From Archivesica marissinica (Eukaryota; Mollusca; Bivalvia; Venerida; Vesicomyidae), in the NCBI GenBank assembly GCA_014843695.1, contig CM026387.1:70252795-70316794 (forward strand): 64,000 bases of DNA, in the 5' to 3' direction. Each line of letters opens with the position of its first letter. Within the stretch, counting starts at the first letter, position 1. Under the pieces are notes generated by a model. That model was given only the letters and a program-made list of their open reading frames with translations. It was not told the DNA's origin and searched no databases. This document shows, piece by piece, positions 25,853-37,589 of this stretch. Made by a program: the position numbers and the translations under genes.

Positions 25853-26034
25853 CATGTGCCTTTGCTATATCTTTTATTGTGTTTATTAACTTCCAGTATG
25901 CTTCGTCTCCGCTATATTTACTCCAGGCAGGAGCAGCCAGGAGGGATTTACTTTCATCAGTATGAATATAGCCTATTCTGCTGCTCGTTGCATCTGGTGT
26001 TTCACCACGCTCAAATTTGCCTGTGAGAAGACCT
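25853..26034 (-). CDS. Aldo/keto reductase, internal exon
   Basis: Minus strand: acceptor ATATCTTACAG, 182 nt, donor GTAAGT. It opens with one base completing a codon (phase 2) and ends with one base of a Gly codon completed by 13195-13334. The peptide begins GLLTGKFERGETPDATSSRI and ends YWKLINTIKDIAKAHG. Both blocks are characteristic of YajO-type aldo/keto reductases, lying after the TIM-barrel strand-6 region and in the helix before 'K-T-x-x-Q-V-x-x-R-W'. The exon that should precede it (roughly 30 codons, phase 0 to phase 2) was not found in 26035-27518. The gene may therefore be damaged, or the exon too diverged to see. Confidence 0.85.
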
Positions 26035-26689
26035 CTGTAAGATATATGTGAGCACATCGACCTGTGTTGCAATCGGCGTACGGATCATGCACACATATAT
26101 TGTATTTAACAATTGAATGCTCTTTTCTGCGTTCCATCGAGGTATGAAATGTTAGTTTTTTAGAGCTAATTTGCATAACAATCGACTGATTGTATTCATT
26201 TTCGGGAGAATTTCCTCATTAATGATATGCAGCTGACATGCGCACTCGAAGTTACAGGCATGCGCAGTCGCAACGTTTGGTAGCGTTCATTGTGAGAAAA
26301 GGCGTGCCTCACAGTTTACGCTGTTCCAAGGATGATCTATTTATCAAGTCCAGCACTCGGTAAGTCGCAGATCCGGACTAAATACATTATACATGCAGAG
26401 TGTGCTTGTGCTATATCTGTAGTTGTGTCATTGTGAATAAGTAATGTAAATATAAGTCATGAATCGCGGGTTAATAATTTCGGCTTCTGCACACTCGAAG
26501 CACGCCCAATGGAGTTCATACTCCGATGAGAAATTATTAGCCCGCGATTCATACCTTAAGTAATAATCCGCAGGGAAAAACGATAGTGAAACACAATGTT
26601 GATTTTCTAGTCTGGCAGGAAATTGTGGTTTACATCAATCTAAAAAGCATCTCTAATGCATAACAAAAGGTCAACAGTGGGCTTCTCAA
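26035..26689. other. Intronic interval with a 22-bp inverted repeat
   Basis: ATGAATCGCGGGTTAATAAT at about 26459 is matched by its inverse at about 26530-26551 with one mismatch, enclosing about 50 bp. This could be a small fold-back element or a structured transcript region. Nothing else recognised. Confidence 0.7.
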
Positions 26690-27215
26690 AAACAGAAGGA
26701 ATGTCAAAGGAACTCTTTGGAGTCCCCATTATAATATCATGAACGGAAGGAATGTCGAAGGAACACACACCCTTTGGATTCCCAGAATGTTGTCATGGAC
26801 GGAAGGAATGGCTAAGGAACTCACACCCTTTGGATTCCCAGAATGTTGTCATGGACGGAAGGAATGGCTAAGGAACTCACACCCTTTGGAGTCCCCAGAA
26901 TGTTGTCATGAACGGAAGGAATGTCGAAGGAACACACACCCTTTGGAGTCCCCAGAATGTTGTCATGAACGGAAGGAATGTCGAAGGAACTCACACCCTT
27001 TGGAGTCCCCAGGATGTTGTCATGGACGGAAGGAATGTCGAAGGAACACACACCCTTTGGAGTCCCCTGAATGTTGTCATGGACGGAAGGAATGTCGAAG
27101 GAACTCACACCCTTTGGAGTCCCCAGAATGTTGTCATGGACGGAAGGAATGTCGAAGGAACACACACCCTTTGGAGTCCCCTGAATGTTGTCATGAACGG
27201 AAGGAATGTCAACCA
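26690..27215. repeat. 57-bp minisatellite, about 9 copies
   Basis: Units contain ACCCTTTGGAGTCCCCAGAA and GAACGGAAGGAATGTCGAAG, spaced 57 bp (19 codons, open on both strands). It lies in an intron of the aldo/keto reductase. Confidence 0.95.
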
Positions 27216-27465
27216 GCTTAAAACACTCGGCCATGGGTCAAATCACATAACCTGACCGCTGCTGGTTCGAATCCCACTTGTGGCATCGACTTATTTCGTG
27301 TAAGGAAGCTATCCAGCTGGCATACGGACGGTCGATGGTTCTACCCGGGTGCCGTCCATGCATGCACTACTTCTCCGATGGCATTCGGGGTATTCCTCCA
27401 CCAATGATACATGGAAAGTCGCCATGTGGCCTAAGCTGTTAGTGCGACGTTACACCACCTGCACC
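27216..27465 (+). repeat. SINE (family D), unexpanded copy
   Basis: Head with GCTGGTTCGAATCCCACT (B-box), body GGAAGCTATCCAGCTGGCAT, tail GTTAGTGCGACGTTACACC. Equivalent to 2415-2998 without the 38-bp amplification. Confidence 0.75.
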
Positions 27466-27518
27466 CCCACCCACCCGACCCAATAAAACACCAACAGCCT
27501 ACATCATCTAAGCCTAAC

Positions 27519-27692
27519 CTGAAGTGTAACACAGGAATTCAAGCCCATCATTTGTATTTTGTCGGCAATCTTCTGTAACTGCCATCCGCAAACGTTACTG
27601 ACACCAACATATCGGATTTTCCCGCATCGCACGAGATCATCGAATGTTCGGAGTGTCTCGTCAATAGGTGTAGCATTATCCCAACAGTGCGA
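27519..27692 (-). CDS. Aldo/keto reductase, exon with catalytic-loop His and GVSN motif
   Basis: Minus strand: acceptor ATTACTTTTCAG, 174 nt (58 codons, phase 0 to 0), donor GTTAGG. The peptide starts SHCWDNATPIDETLRTFDDL and continues VRCGKIRYVGVSNVCGWQLQ. In the family, the His just after the 'D-L-Y-Q' strand belongs to the catalytic Asp-Tyr-Lys-His tetrad, and G-V-S-N follows the barrel strand. CWDNATPI is typical of YajO-like proteins. Exons encoding the N-terminal Asp, Tyr and Lys should lie to the right of 27692 but were not recognised among the arrays at 28-38 kb. Open reading continues into the intron on both sides, so exon limits rest on the splice sites. Confidence 0.85.
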
Positions 27693-27779
27693 CTGAAAAG
27701 TAATACCCAACTGTTTGCTTCCGCTCGACATTATGTATGGTGTACACTTTACCACTGTGATGACATCAAACAAGTGTGA

Positions 27780-28370
27780 CGTTGGGACGAACTAGTCACG
27801 TCACTACATTAACTCTGCCACGTCAATACGTTAACTCTATGCCCCGTATGCACGTGGACTCTATAGTGTGTGTACGTTAACTATGCCCCGTATGTACGTT
27901 AAATCTGTCACGTATGTACGTTAACTATGTCACGTATGCACGCTAACTATGTCACGAAAGTACGGGTTAACTATGTCACGTCTGTCCGTGAACTACGTCG
28001 TTTCGGGCAGAATAATCAAACAATTCACCACCAATCGTATTAATGAGGGTGCATTATTTATTACAAAACCTGTTGCACATTTCGTTGTATGATAAAAATG
28101 TTATGGAAGATAAATATGTTATATATCATAATTTCGTTGTATATTCTAATTTCGTTGTAAGATAACAATGTTATATATATACTATTTTCGTTGTAAGATA
28201 AATACGTTATGGAAAATAAATATGCTATATCATAAGTTCAATGTAAGTCAAAAATGTTATATCATAATTTCGTTGTAAGATAAAACATGTCGATGAGTCT
28301 AACGTTGTAAGATCTGTGTCTCGCAATCGAACTCAAGTATGTGTGTATAAACCCTTTTTTTAATTTTTTA
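27780..28370. repeat. Degenerate short repeats
   Basis: 27790-28000 has about eight diverged units around GTACGTTAACTATGTCACGT. 28070-28290 has four to five units around TTCGTTGTAAGATAA with TATGTTATAT. No coding potential seen. Confidence 0.75.
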
Positions 28371-28374
28371 TTAT

Positions 28375-28925
28375 TTAAATGTATCTAACGTCGCAACCGG
28401 TTCCCATTTGAGCGACGGGCAGAATACCTATAGCAACACCTTTCCTGGACAGGCTCCAGTGGTTAACCAGTATTTGGGTACACCAACCTCCGTAAGAAAC
28501 TGCCAACTTGATCATATAACTGAGACACGGCCTGAGCGGGGCTTGAACCCGTGACCATCAGTGATGATATGTTACAGTGATATACAGCGGGGCTCGAACC
28601 CGTGACCATCAGTGATGATATGTTACAGTGGTATACAGCGGGGCTCGAACCCGTGGCCATCAGTGATGATATATTACAGTGGTATACAGCGGGGCTCGAA
28701 CCCATGACCATCAGTGATGATATGTTACAGGTGGTATACAGCGGGGCTCGAACCCGTGACCATCAGTGATGATATGTTACAGTGGTATACAGCGGGGCTC
28801 GAACCCGTGACCATCAGTGATGATATGTTACAGTGGTATACAGCGGGGCTCGAACCCGTGCCCATCAGTGATGATATGTTACATTGGTATACAAGTCAAC
28901 GACCGTAAACACTTGACAACGAAGG
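28375..28925 (-). repeat. SINE (family C) with 51-bp amplification of its B-box segment
   Basis: Flanks are a normal family C body at the left and head remnant at the right (CACTTGACAACGAAGGCGG). Between 28534 and 28890 the segment with GCGGGGCTCGAACCCGTGAC repeats about seven times. Copies start at 28585, 28636, 28687, 28739, 28790 and 28841. The segment holds the internal Pol III B-box, so the copy carries multiple B-boxes. Confidence 0.93.
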
Positions 28926-29277
28926 CGGACAAGTATAAACCTGCGATTGTAGCGGACTATTACCAAGAATTGATTATGTTAATTCTGGTTTAAAAGTTCA
29001 CTAGAGTGTGTGTGTGATCATGGTTATTCTTAACCGACTTAAATAACAGACATCTAACAGTCGATACAAGAGATATGATAAATGTTACGATGGAGCGTGT
29101 TTAACTCCTCGCCCTCGTCGAAGAGACAAGCTAGATGGTTGATTGGTTAATTGGGCAATTGTCGTAATATATTTATTGATATTCGTGCTTCTTTGATTGG
29201 AATTCTATACCTAAATCAATTAATTATATCGTGTAAATGAAACAGAACCGTCCGCGAAAATAATACAGGAAATGTCA
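28926..29277. other. Non-coding interval, nothing recognised
   Basis: AT-rich, no exon or repeat identified. Confidence 0.4.
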
Positions 29278-29455
29278 GTACAGTCAAACCTCTGTTAAGC
29301 AGCCAGCCAAGAGAATCACAGAAAGCTGTGGCTTAGTACAGGTGGCTGTTTCATAGAGTTCAAATGTATAATAAAGAAACATATTGGGAATCTGGAAACT
29401 GGCTGCTTAATACAGGTTGGTGGTTAATAGAAGTGACCAATAACACAGGTTTGAA
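29278..29455. mobile_element. MITE, pogo/Tc1-mariner-like (copy 3)
   Basis: Begins TACAGTCAAACCTCTGTTAA and ends near ACACAGGTTTGA. The interior has GGGAATCTGGAAACTGGCTG shared with copy 1. Confidence 0.7.
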
Positions 29456-29850
29456 TGCACTAACCGTTTTGACTGGGTTGTGTGAAGTTGACAGAGTACA
29501 TAATTTGCTAAGAACTATATTCATGCAGTGTGTTCGTTAGCAATGTTCCTCGTAATGAGTTTATTACTAGGTTCAGGTATGATAGAATGAAATTAACGTC
29601 ATCAATCATACATTTAGTAATGATACTACCGCCAATGATGCTATGTTATTAAAGTAATATTTCTGTTCTAAATGACCGTCATAATGTTTAGTATGTTATT
29701 AGCATACAGTCGTATTAGTTACCAAACCAGTAACATATTATTGCAGTTTTTAAATAAGATAATACTGCTTTTAATGTTCAATCGGTGAGATATAATTCGA
29801 TCATTCACTGAAACAAACAATTATTACTTATATAATTGTAAGCCTATTGT
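29456..29850. other. Non-coding interval, nothing recognised
   Basis: AT-rich sequence with no recognised feature. Confidence 0.4.
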
Positions 29851-29852
29851 TG

Positions 29853-30600
29853 CCCGTTATTTGCCTACAACCAGGTTGATATGCTGTGTTTTCCAGTCTA
29901 ATATTACGTATACTGGTTTGATACGGACACGTACCTGTATCAAACCAGAAAATGCCGTATCATAACTAGTTCCTGAGAAAATAACTCATAGCTTGTTTAC
30001 TTCCCGTAGCGTCGCAATGTTATAAATTTGACATAGAACAGGTGTTTTAGTTTCGCGGTAATAATTCAATCGTTTTCGTATATCTAATTCAGTAATTTTG
30101 ATTTATTCCTGATTTATTCCTGATAGATAAATGGATTTCGATTATTAAATATTCAAATTGATATCAAAGTAATAAAGACGTTATTACGTAACTAGTTTCA
30201 TATCAGCCTAGGTATCGACCCGAGGTAACTTGATATCAGCCTAGGTATCGACCCGAGGTAACTTGATATCAGCCTAGGTATCGACCCGAGGTAACTTGAT
30301 ATCAGCCTAGGTATCGACCCGAGGTAACTTGATATCAGCATAGGTATCGACCCGAGGTAACTTGATATCAGCCTAGGTATCGACCCGAGGTAACTTGATA
30401 TCAGCCTAGGTATCGACCCGAGGTAACTTGATATCAGCCTAGGTATCGACCCGAGGTAACTTGATATCAGCCTAGGTATCGACCCGAGGTAACTTGATAT
30501 CATCCTAGGTATCGACCCGAGGTAACTTGATATCAAGGGTCGACATCTAGGCTGATATGAAACTAGCCTCGTAATAACTTCTAAATATGCTCTTTATATG
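29853..30600. mobile_element. Dispersed repeat, copy 2, with inverted repeats around a 33-bp array
   Basis: The left part matches copy 1 (1-665), including one 55-bp-type unit at 29855-29893. At 30181-30215 and 30546-30580 are inverted arms of about 33 nt (CTAGTTTCATATCAGCCTAG and its inverse). Between them a 33-bp unit with TAGGTATCGACCCGAGGTAA repeats about 10 times. In copy 1 the 55-bp unit is amplified instead and the 33-bp region is single and diverged. No transposase. Confidence 0.8.
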
Positions 30601-30664
30601 TTCATCTCTGGTATCCATCAGTGTACGTACACTACGAGATCGACTGTTGGAAGCTGCGGCGCTA

Positions 30665-30918
30665 GCGGTTAGTTTAGTTTATACACATTTATTTTAGCTC
30701 CATTGCGAAACAAGTTCTTACAACTTATATTAATCACTCTCGAGACCTCATTCCTGGTGGAACCCATCGCCACGAGAGAGAGAGAGAGAAGTGGCAACGT
30801 GGAATTTAAATGCCTTGCCTAAGGGCACAATCGTAACGGCTCCAGCGGGGTTCGAACTCCGGACCTTTCGCACCAGAAGCGAACGCACATCTTCTGCGCT
30901 ATCACGACTTCCAGCGCT
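30665..30918 (-). repeat. SINE (family A), full length
   Basis: The minus strand begins GGAAGTCGTGATAGCGCAG and runs through the B-box GGAGTTCGAACCCC to the TAAAATAAATGTGTATAAAC tail. Confidence 0.88.
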
Positions 30919-31190
30919 AGCGGTTAGAAGATGAACCTGACCTGTTCAAGCAAAGTATATAGTTTCTGTCCAACATAGATATAAGAAGTATGCCACATTA
31001 CTTTGTCTTTAGCTGTGGATATATGTCAATCAAGATAGCTGCATACAAAATATCAAATGTATTGAGGTACTTTAGCAAGTTTCCTTCTTAGTGTATTCAT
31101 TCTGTTTAGGCAACTAGTATACCTTCCATGGACGCGCAACTCTTCGACTTTACAGTGGGTGATCAGTTAGTCACGTAGTTTATCATTGTC
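30919..31190. other. Non-coding interval before the 43-bp array
   Basis: No feature recognised. Confidence 0.4.
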
Positions 31191-31194
31191 AAAG

Positions 31195-32515
31195 TGGTAT
31201 ATTTCATTTGTGTACATGTATAATAAGTAGTCTCGAGCTCTTTAGAGAGCCTGTGTACATGTATAATAAGTAGTCTCGGGCTCTTTAGAGAGCTTGTGTA
31301 CATGTACAATAAGTAGTATGGAGCTCTTTAGAGAGCTTACGTACATGAATAAGATGTAGTATCGAGCTCTTTAGAGAACTTGTGTATATGCATACTAGGT
31401 AGTCTCGAGCTCCTTAGAGAGCTTGTGTATATGCATACTAGGTAGTCTCGAGCTCCTTAGAGAGCTTGTGTATATGCATACTAGGTAGTCTCGAGCTCCT
31501 TAGAGAGCTTGTGTATATGCATACTAGGTAGTCTCGAGCTCCTTAGAGAGCTTGTGTATATATGCATACTAGGTAGTCTCGAGCTCCTTAGAGAGCTTGT
31601 GTATATGCATAATAGGTAGTCTCGAGCTCCTTAGAGAGCTTGTGTATATGCATACTAGGTAGTCTCGAGCTCTTTAGAGAGCCTGTGTACATGTATAATA
31701 AGTAGTCTCGAGCTCTTTAGAGAGCTTGTGTACATGTACAATAAGTAGTATGGAGCTCTTTAGAGAGCTTGTGTACATGTACACTAAGTAGTATGGAGCT
31801 CTTTAGAGAGCTTACGTACATGAATAAGATGTAGTATCGAGCTCCTTAGAGAGCTTGTGTATATGCATACTAGGTAGTCTCGAGCTCCTTAGAGAGCTTG
31901 TGTATATGCATACTAGGTAGTCTCTAGCTCCTTAGAGAGCTTGTGTATATGCATACTAGGTAGTCTCGAGCTCCTTAGAGAGCTTGTGTATATGCATACT
32001 AGGTAGTCTCGAGCTCCTTAGAGAGCTTGTGTATATGCATAATAGGTAGTCTCGAGCTCCTTAGAGAGCTTGTGTATATGCATACTAGGTAGTCTCGAGC
32101 TCCTTAGAAAGCTTGTGTATATGCATACTAGGTAGTCTCGAGCTCCTTAGAAAGCGTGTGTATATGCATACTAGGTAGTCTCGAGCTCCTTAGAGAGCTT
32201 GTGTATATGCATACTAGGTAGTCTCGAGCTCCTTAGAGAGCTTGTGTATATGCATACTAGGTAGTCTCGAGCTCCTTAGAGAGCTTGTGTATATGCATAC
32301 TAGGTAGTCTCGAGCTCCTTAGAGAGCTTGTGTATATGCATACTAGGTAGTCTCGAGCTCCTTAGAAGCTTGTGTATATGCATACTAGGTAGTCTCGAGC
32401 TCCTTAGAAAGCTTGTGTATATGCATACTAGGTAGTCTCGAGCTCCTTAGAGAGCTTGTGTATATGCATACTAGGTAGTATCGAGCTCTTTAAGCTCGTT
32501 TGAGAGATTGTAACA
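31195..32515. repeat. 43-bp minisatellite, about 30 copies
   Basis: Units carry TCTCGAGCTCCTTAGAGAGC and GTATATGCATACTAGGTAG. GAGCTCCTTAGAGAGCT is itself a near palindrome. Early units have ACATGTATAATAAGTAG variants; later ones are homogeneous. Confidence 0.95.
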
Positions 32516-33875
32516 CGACTGATTCTTCACCAAGATTAAGGAATCATTGATTAGTAGATTTGATTCAGACGGATCATGTAATCGTGGGCAGTCTCGAGCT
32601 CCTTAGAGAGCTTGTGTATATGCATACTAGGTAGTATCGAGCTCTTTAAGCTCGTTTGAGAGATTGTAACACGACTGATTCTTCACCAAGATTAAGGAAT
32701 CATTGATTAGTAGATTTGATTCAGACGGATCATGTAATCGTGGGCAGTCTCGAGCTCCTTAGAGAGCTTGTGTATATGCATACTAGGTAGTATCGAGCTC
32801 TTTAAGCTCGTTTGAGAGATTGTAACACGACTGATTCTTCACCAAGATTAAGGAATCATTGATTAGTAGATTTGATTCAGACGGATCATGTAATCGTGGG
32901 CAGTCTCGAGCTCCTTAGAGAGCTTGTGTATATGCATACTAGGTAGTATCGAGCTCTTTAAGCTCGTTTGAGAGATTGTAACACGACTGATTCTTCACCA
33001 AGATTAAGGAATCATTGATTAGTAGATTTGATTCAGACGATCATGTAATCGTGGGCAGTCTCGAGCTCCTTAGAGAGCTTGTGTATATGCATACTAGGTA
33101 GTATCGAGCTCTTTAAGCTCGTTTGAGAGATTGTAACACGACTGATTCTTCACCAAGATTAAGGAATCATTGATTAGTAGATTTGATTCAGACGGATCAT
33201 GTAATCGTGGGCAGTCTCGAGCTCCTTAGAGAGCTTGTGTATATGCATACTAGGTAGTATCGAGCTCTTTAAGCTCGTTTGAGAGATTGTAACACGACTG
33301 ATTCTTCACCAAGATTAAGGAATCATTGATTAGTAGATTTGATTCAGACGGATCATGTAATCGTGGGCAGTCTCGAGCTCCTTAGAGAGCTTGTGTATAT
33401 GCATACTAGGTAGTATCGAGCTCTTTAAGCTCGTTTGAGAGATTGTAACACGACTGATTCTTCACCAAGATTAAGGAATCATTGATTAGTAGATTTGATT
33501 CAGGTGGATCATGTAATCGTGGGCAGTCTCGAGCTCCTTAGAGAGCTTGTGTATATGCATACTAGGTAGTATCGAGCTCTTTAAGCTCGTTTGAGAGATT
33601 GTAACACGACTGATTCTTCACCAAGATTAAGGAATCATTGATTAGTAGATTTGATTCAGGTGGATCATGTAATCGTGGGCAGTCTCGAGCTCCTTAGAGA
33701 GCTTGTGTATATGCATACTAGGTAGTATCGAGCTCTTTAAGCTCGTTTGAGAGATTGTAACACGACTGATTCTTCACCAAGATTAAGGAATCATTGATTA
33801 GTAGATTTGATTCAGGTGGATCATGTAATCGTGGGCAGTCTCGAGCTCCTTAGAGAGCTTGTGTATATGCATACT
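32480..33875. repeat. 156-bp higher-order repeat built on the 43-bp unit, about 9 copies
   Basis: CAGTCTCGAGCTCCTTAG recurs at 32589, 32745, 32901 and 33056 (156, 156, 155 bp). Each unit joins one 43-bp-type monomer to a segment with GATTGTAACACGACTGATTC and CAAGATTAAGGAATCATTG. Copies are nearly identical apart from AGACGG/AGGTGG variants, and the array runs directly into the assembly gap. Confidence 0.95.
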
Positions 33876-34875
33876 NNNNNNNNNNNNNNNNNNNNNNNNN
33901 NNNNNNNNNNNNNNNNNNNNNNNNNNNNNNNNNNNNNNNNNNNNNNNNNNNNNNNNNNNNNNNNNNNNNNNNNNNNNNNNNNNNNNNNNNNNNNNNNNNN
34001 NNNNNNNNNNNNNNNNNNNNNNNNNNNNNNNNNNNNNNNNNNNNNNNNNNNNNNNNNNNNNNNNNNNNNNNNNNNNNNNNNNNNNNNNNNNNNNNNNNNN
34101 NNNNNNNNNNNNNNNNNNNNNNNNNNNNNNNNNNNNNNNNNNNNNNNNNNNNNNNNNNNNNNNNNNNNNNNNNNNNNNNNNNNNNNNNNNNNNNNNNNNN
34201 NNNNNNNNNNNNNNNNNNNNNNNNNNNNNNNNNNNNNNNNNNNNNNNNNNNNNNNNNNNNNNNNNNNNNNNNNNNNNNNNNNNNNNNNNNNNNNNNNNNN
34301 NNNNNNNNNNNNNNNNNNNNNNNNNNNNNNNNNNNNNNNNNNNNNNNNNNNNNNNNNNNNNNNNNNNNNNNNNNNNNNNNNNNNNNNNNNNNNNNNNNNN
34401 NNNNNNNNNNNNNNNNNNNNNNNNNNNNNNNNNNNNNNNNNNNNNNNNNNNNNNNNNNNNNNNNNNNNNNNNNNNNNNNNNNNNNNNNNNNNNNNNNNNN
34501 NNNNNNNNNNNNNNNNNNNNNNNNNNNNNNNNNNNNNNNNNNNNNNNNNNNNNNNNNNNNNNNNNNNNNNNNNNNNNNNNNNNNNNNNNNNNNNNNNNNN
34601 NNNNNNNNNNNNNNNNNNNNNNNNNNNNNNNNNNNNNNNNNNNNNNNNNNNNNNNNNNNNNNNNNNNNNNNNNNNNNNNNNNNNNNNNNNNNNNNNNNNN
34701 NNNNNNNNNNNNNNNNNNNNNNNNNNNNNNNNNNNNNNNNNNNNNNNNNNNNNNNNNNNNNNNNNNNNNNNNNNNNNNNNNNNNNNNNNNNNNNNNNNNN
34801 NNNNNNNNNNNNNNNNNNNNNNNNNNNNNNNNNNNNNNNNNNNNNNNNNNNNNNNNNNNNNNNNNNNNNNNNNNN
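33876..34875. other. Assembly gap, exactly 1000 N
   Basis: A run of exactly 1000 N separates two different satellite arrays. The round size implies a placeholder; the real distance and sequence are unknown. Open frames drawn across it are meaningless. Confidence 0.99.
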
Positions 34876-37573
34876 GCCATAAACCAGGCTGTATAACACA
34901 CCCGACGCAACCCGAAACAACAACAACATAAAACTGTGAGCTTATAATGTGTGTGCCATAAACCAGGCTGTATAACACACCCGACGCAACCCGAAACAAC
35001 ATCAACAACATAAAACTGTGAGCTTATAATGTGTGTGCCATAAACCAGGCTGTATAACACACCCGACGCAACCCGAAACAACAACATATAACTGTGAGCT
35101 TATAATGTTTGTGCCATAAACCAGGCTGTATAACACACCTGACGCAACCCGAAACAACAACATATAACTGTGAGCTTATAATGTTTGTGCCATAAACCAG
35201 GCTGTATAACACACCTGACGCAACCCGAAACAACACCATATAACTGTGAGCTTATGTGTGTGCCATAAACCAGGCTGTATAACACACCCGACGCAACCCG
35301 AAACAACAACATATAACTGTGAGCTTATGTGTGTGCCATAAACCAGGCTGTATAACACACCCGACGCAACCCGAAACAACAACAACATAAAACTGTGAGC
35401 TTATGTGTGTGCCATAAACCAGGCTGTATAACACACCCGACGCAACACGAAACAACAACAACATAAAACTGTGAGCTTATAATGTGTGTGTGCCATAAAC
35501 CAGGCTGTATAACACACCCGACGCAACCCGAAACAACAACAACATAAAACTGTGAGCTTATAATGTGTGTGCCATAAACCAGGCTGTATAACACACCCGA
35601 CGCAACCCGAAACAACAACATATAACTGTGAGCTTATAATGTTTGTGCCATAAACCAGGCTGTATAACACACCGACGCAACCCGAAACAACAACATATAA
35701 CTGTGAGCTTATAATGTGTGTGCCATAAACCAGGCTGTATAACACACCCGACGCAACCCGAAACAACAACATATAACTGTGAGCTTATGTGTGTGCCATA
35801 AACCAGGCTGTATAACACACCCGACGCAACCCGAAAACAACAACAACATATAACTGTGAGCTTATAATGTGTGTGCCATAAACCAGGCTGTATAACACAC
35901 CCGACGCAACCCGAAACAACAACAACATAAAACTGTGAGCTTATGTGTGTGCCATAAACCAGGCTGTATAACACACCCGACGCAACCCGAAACAACAACA
36001 ACATAAAACTGTGAGCTTATAATGTGTGTGCCATAAACCAGGCTGTATAACACACCCGACGCAACCCGAAACAACAACATAAAACTGTGAGCTTATAATG
36101 TGTGTGCCATAAACCAGGCTGTATAACACACCCGACGCAACCCGAAACAACAACAACATAAAACTGTGAGCTTATAGTGTGTGTGCCATAAACCAGGCTG
36201 TATAACACACCCGACGCAACCCGAAACAACAACAACATAAAACTGTGAGCTTATAATGTGTGTGCCATAAACCAGGCTGTATAACACACCCGACGCAACC
36301 CGAAACAACAACAACATAAAACTGTGAGCTTATGTGTGTGCCATAAACCAGGCTGTATAACACACCCGACGCAACCCGAAACAACAACAACATAAAACTG
36401 TGAGCTTATAATGTGTGTGTGCCATAAACCAGGCTGTATAACACACCCGACGCAACCCGAAACAACAACAACATAAAACTGTGAGCTTATAATGTGTGTG
36501 CCATAAACCAGGCTGTATAACACACCCGACGCAACCCGAAACAACAACAACATAAAACTGTGAGCTTATAATGTGTGTGCCATAAACCAGGCTGTATAAC
36601 ACACCCGACGCAACCCGAAACAACAACAACATAAAACTGTGAGCTTATAATGTGTGTGCCATAAACCAGGCTGTATAACACACCCGACGCAACCCGAAAC
36701 AACAACAACAACATAAAACTGTGAGCTTATAATGTGTGTGTGCCATAAACCAGGCTGTATAACACACCCGACGCAACCCGAAACAACAACAACATAAAAC
36801 TGTGAGCTTATAATGTGTGTGCCATAAACCAGGCTGTATAACACACCCGACGCAACCCGAAACAACAACATATAACTGTGAGCTTATGTGTGTGCCATAA
36901 ACCAGGCTGTATAACACACCCGACGCAACCCGAAACAACAACAACATAAAACTGTGAGCTTATAATGTGTGTGCCATAAACCAGGCTGTATAACACACCC
37001 GACGCAACCCGAAACAACAACATAAAACTGTGAGCTTATAATGTGTGTGCCATAAACCAGGCTGTATAACACACCCGACGCAACCCGAAACAACAACAAC
37101 ATAAAACTGTGAGCTTATAGTGTGTGTGCCATAAACCAGGCTGTATAACACACCCGACGCAACCCGAAACAACAACAACCAAAAACTGTGAGCTTATAAT
37201 TGTGTGTGCCATAAACCAGGCTGTATAACACACCCGACACAACCCGAAACAACAACAACATAAAACTGTGAGCTTATAATGTGTGTGCCATAAACCAGGC
37301 TGTATAACACACCCGACGCAACCCGAACAACAACAACATAAAACTGTGAGCTTATAATGTGTGTGCCATAAACCAGGCTGTATAACACACCCGACGCAAC
37401 CCGAAACAACAACATAAAACTGTGAGCTTATAGTGTGTGTGCCATAAACCAGGCTGTATAACACACCCGACGCAACACGAAACAACAACAACAACATAAA
37501 ACTGTGAGCTTATAATGTATGTGTGCCATAAACCAGGCTGTATAACACACCCGACGCAACCCGAAACAACAAC
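34876..37573. repeat. 79-bp minisatellite, about 35 copies
   Basis: Units contain CCATAAACCAGGCTGTATAA, CACCCGACGCAACCCGAAAC and AACTGTGAGCTTATAATGTG. Unit length varies between about 73 and 82 bp through CAA and GT slippage. Many overlapping open frames of about 70-150 codons are by-products. Confidence 0.96.
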
Positions 37574-37589
37574 TTCACTTTCATGTTTA

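Noticed and set aside
31195..33875. CRISPR-like appearance of regularly spaced direct repeats
   Set aside because: Eukaryotic context, no unique spacers (the whole unit repeats), no cas genes. These are minisatellites.
33798..35087. Open frames of about 350-430 codons
   Set aside because: They run through the 1000-N gap, where no codons are known.
34876..37573. Many overlapping minus-strand frames of 70-150 codons
   Set aside because: Products of the 79-bp repeat with changing frame; no gene structure.
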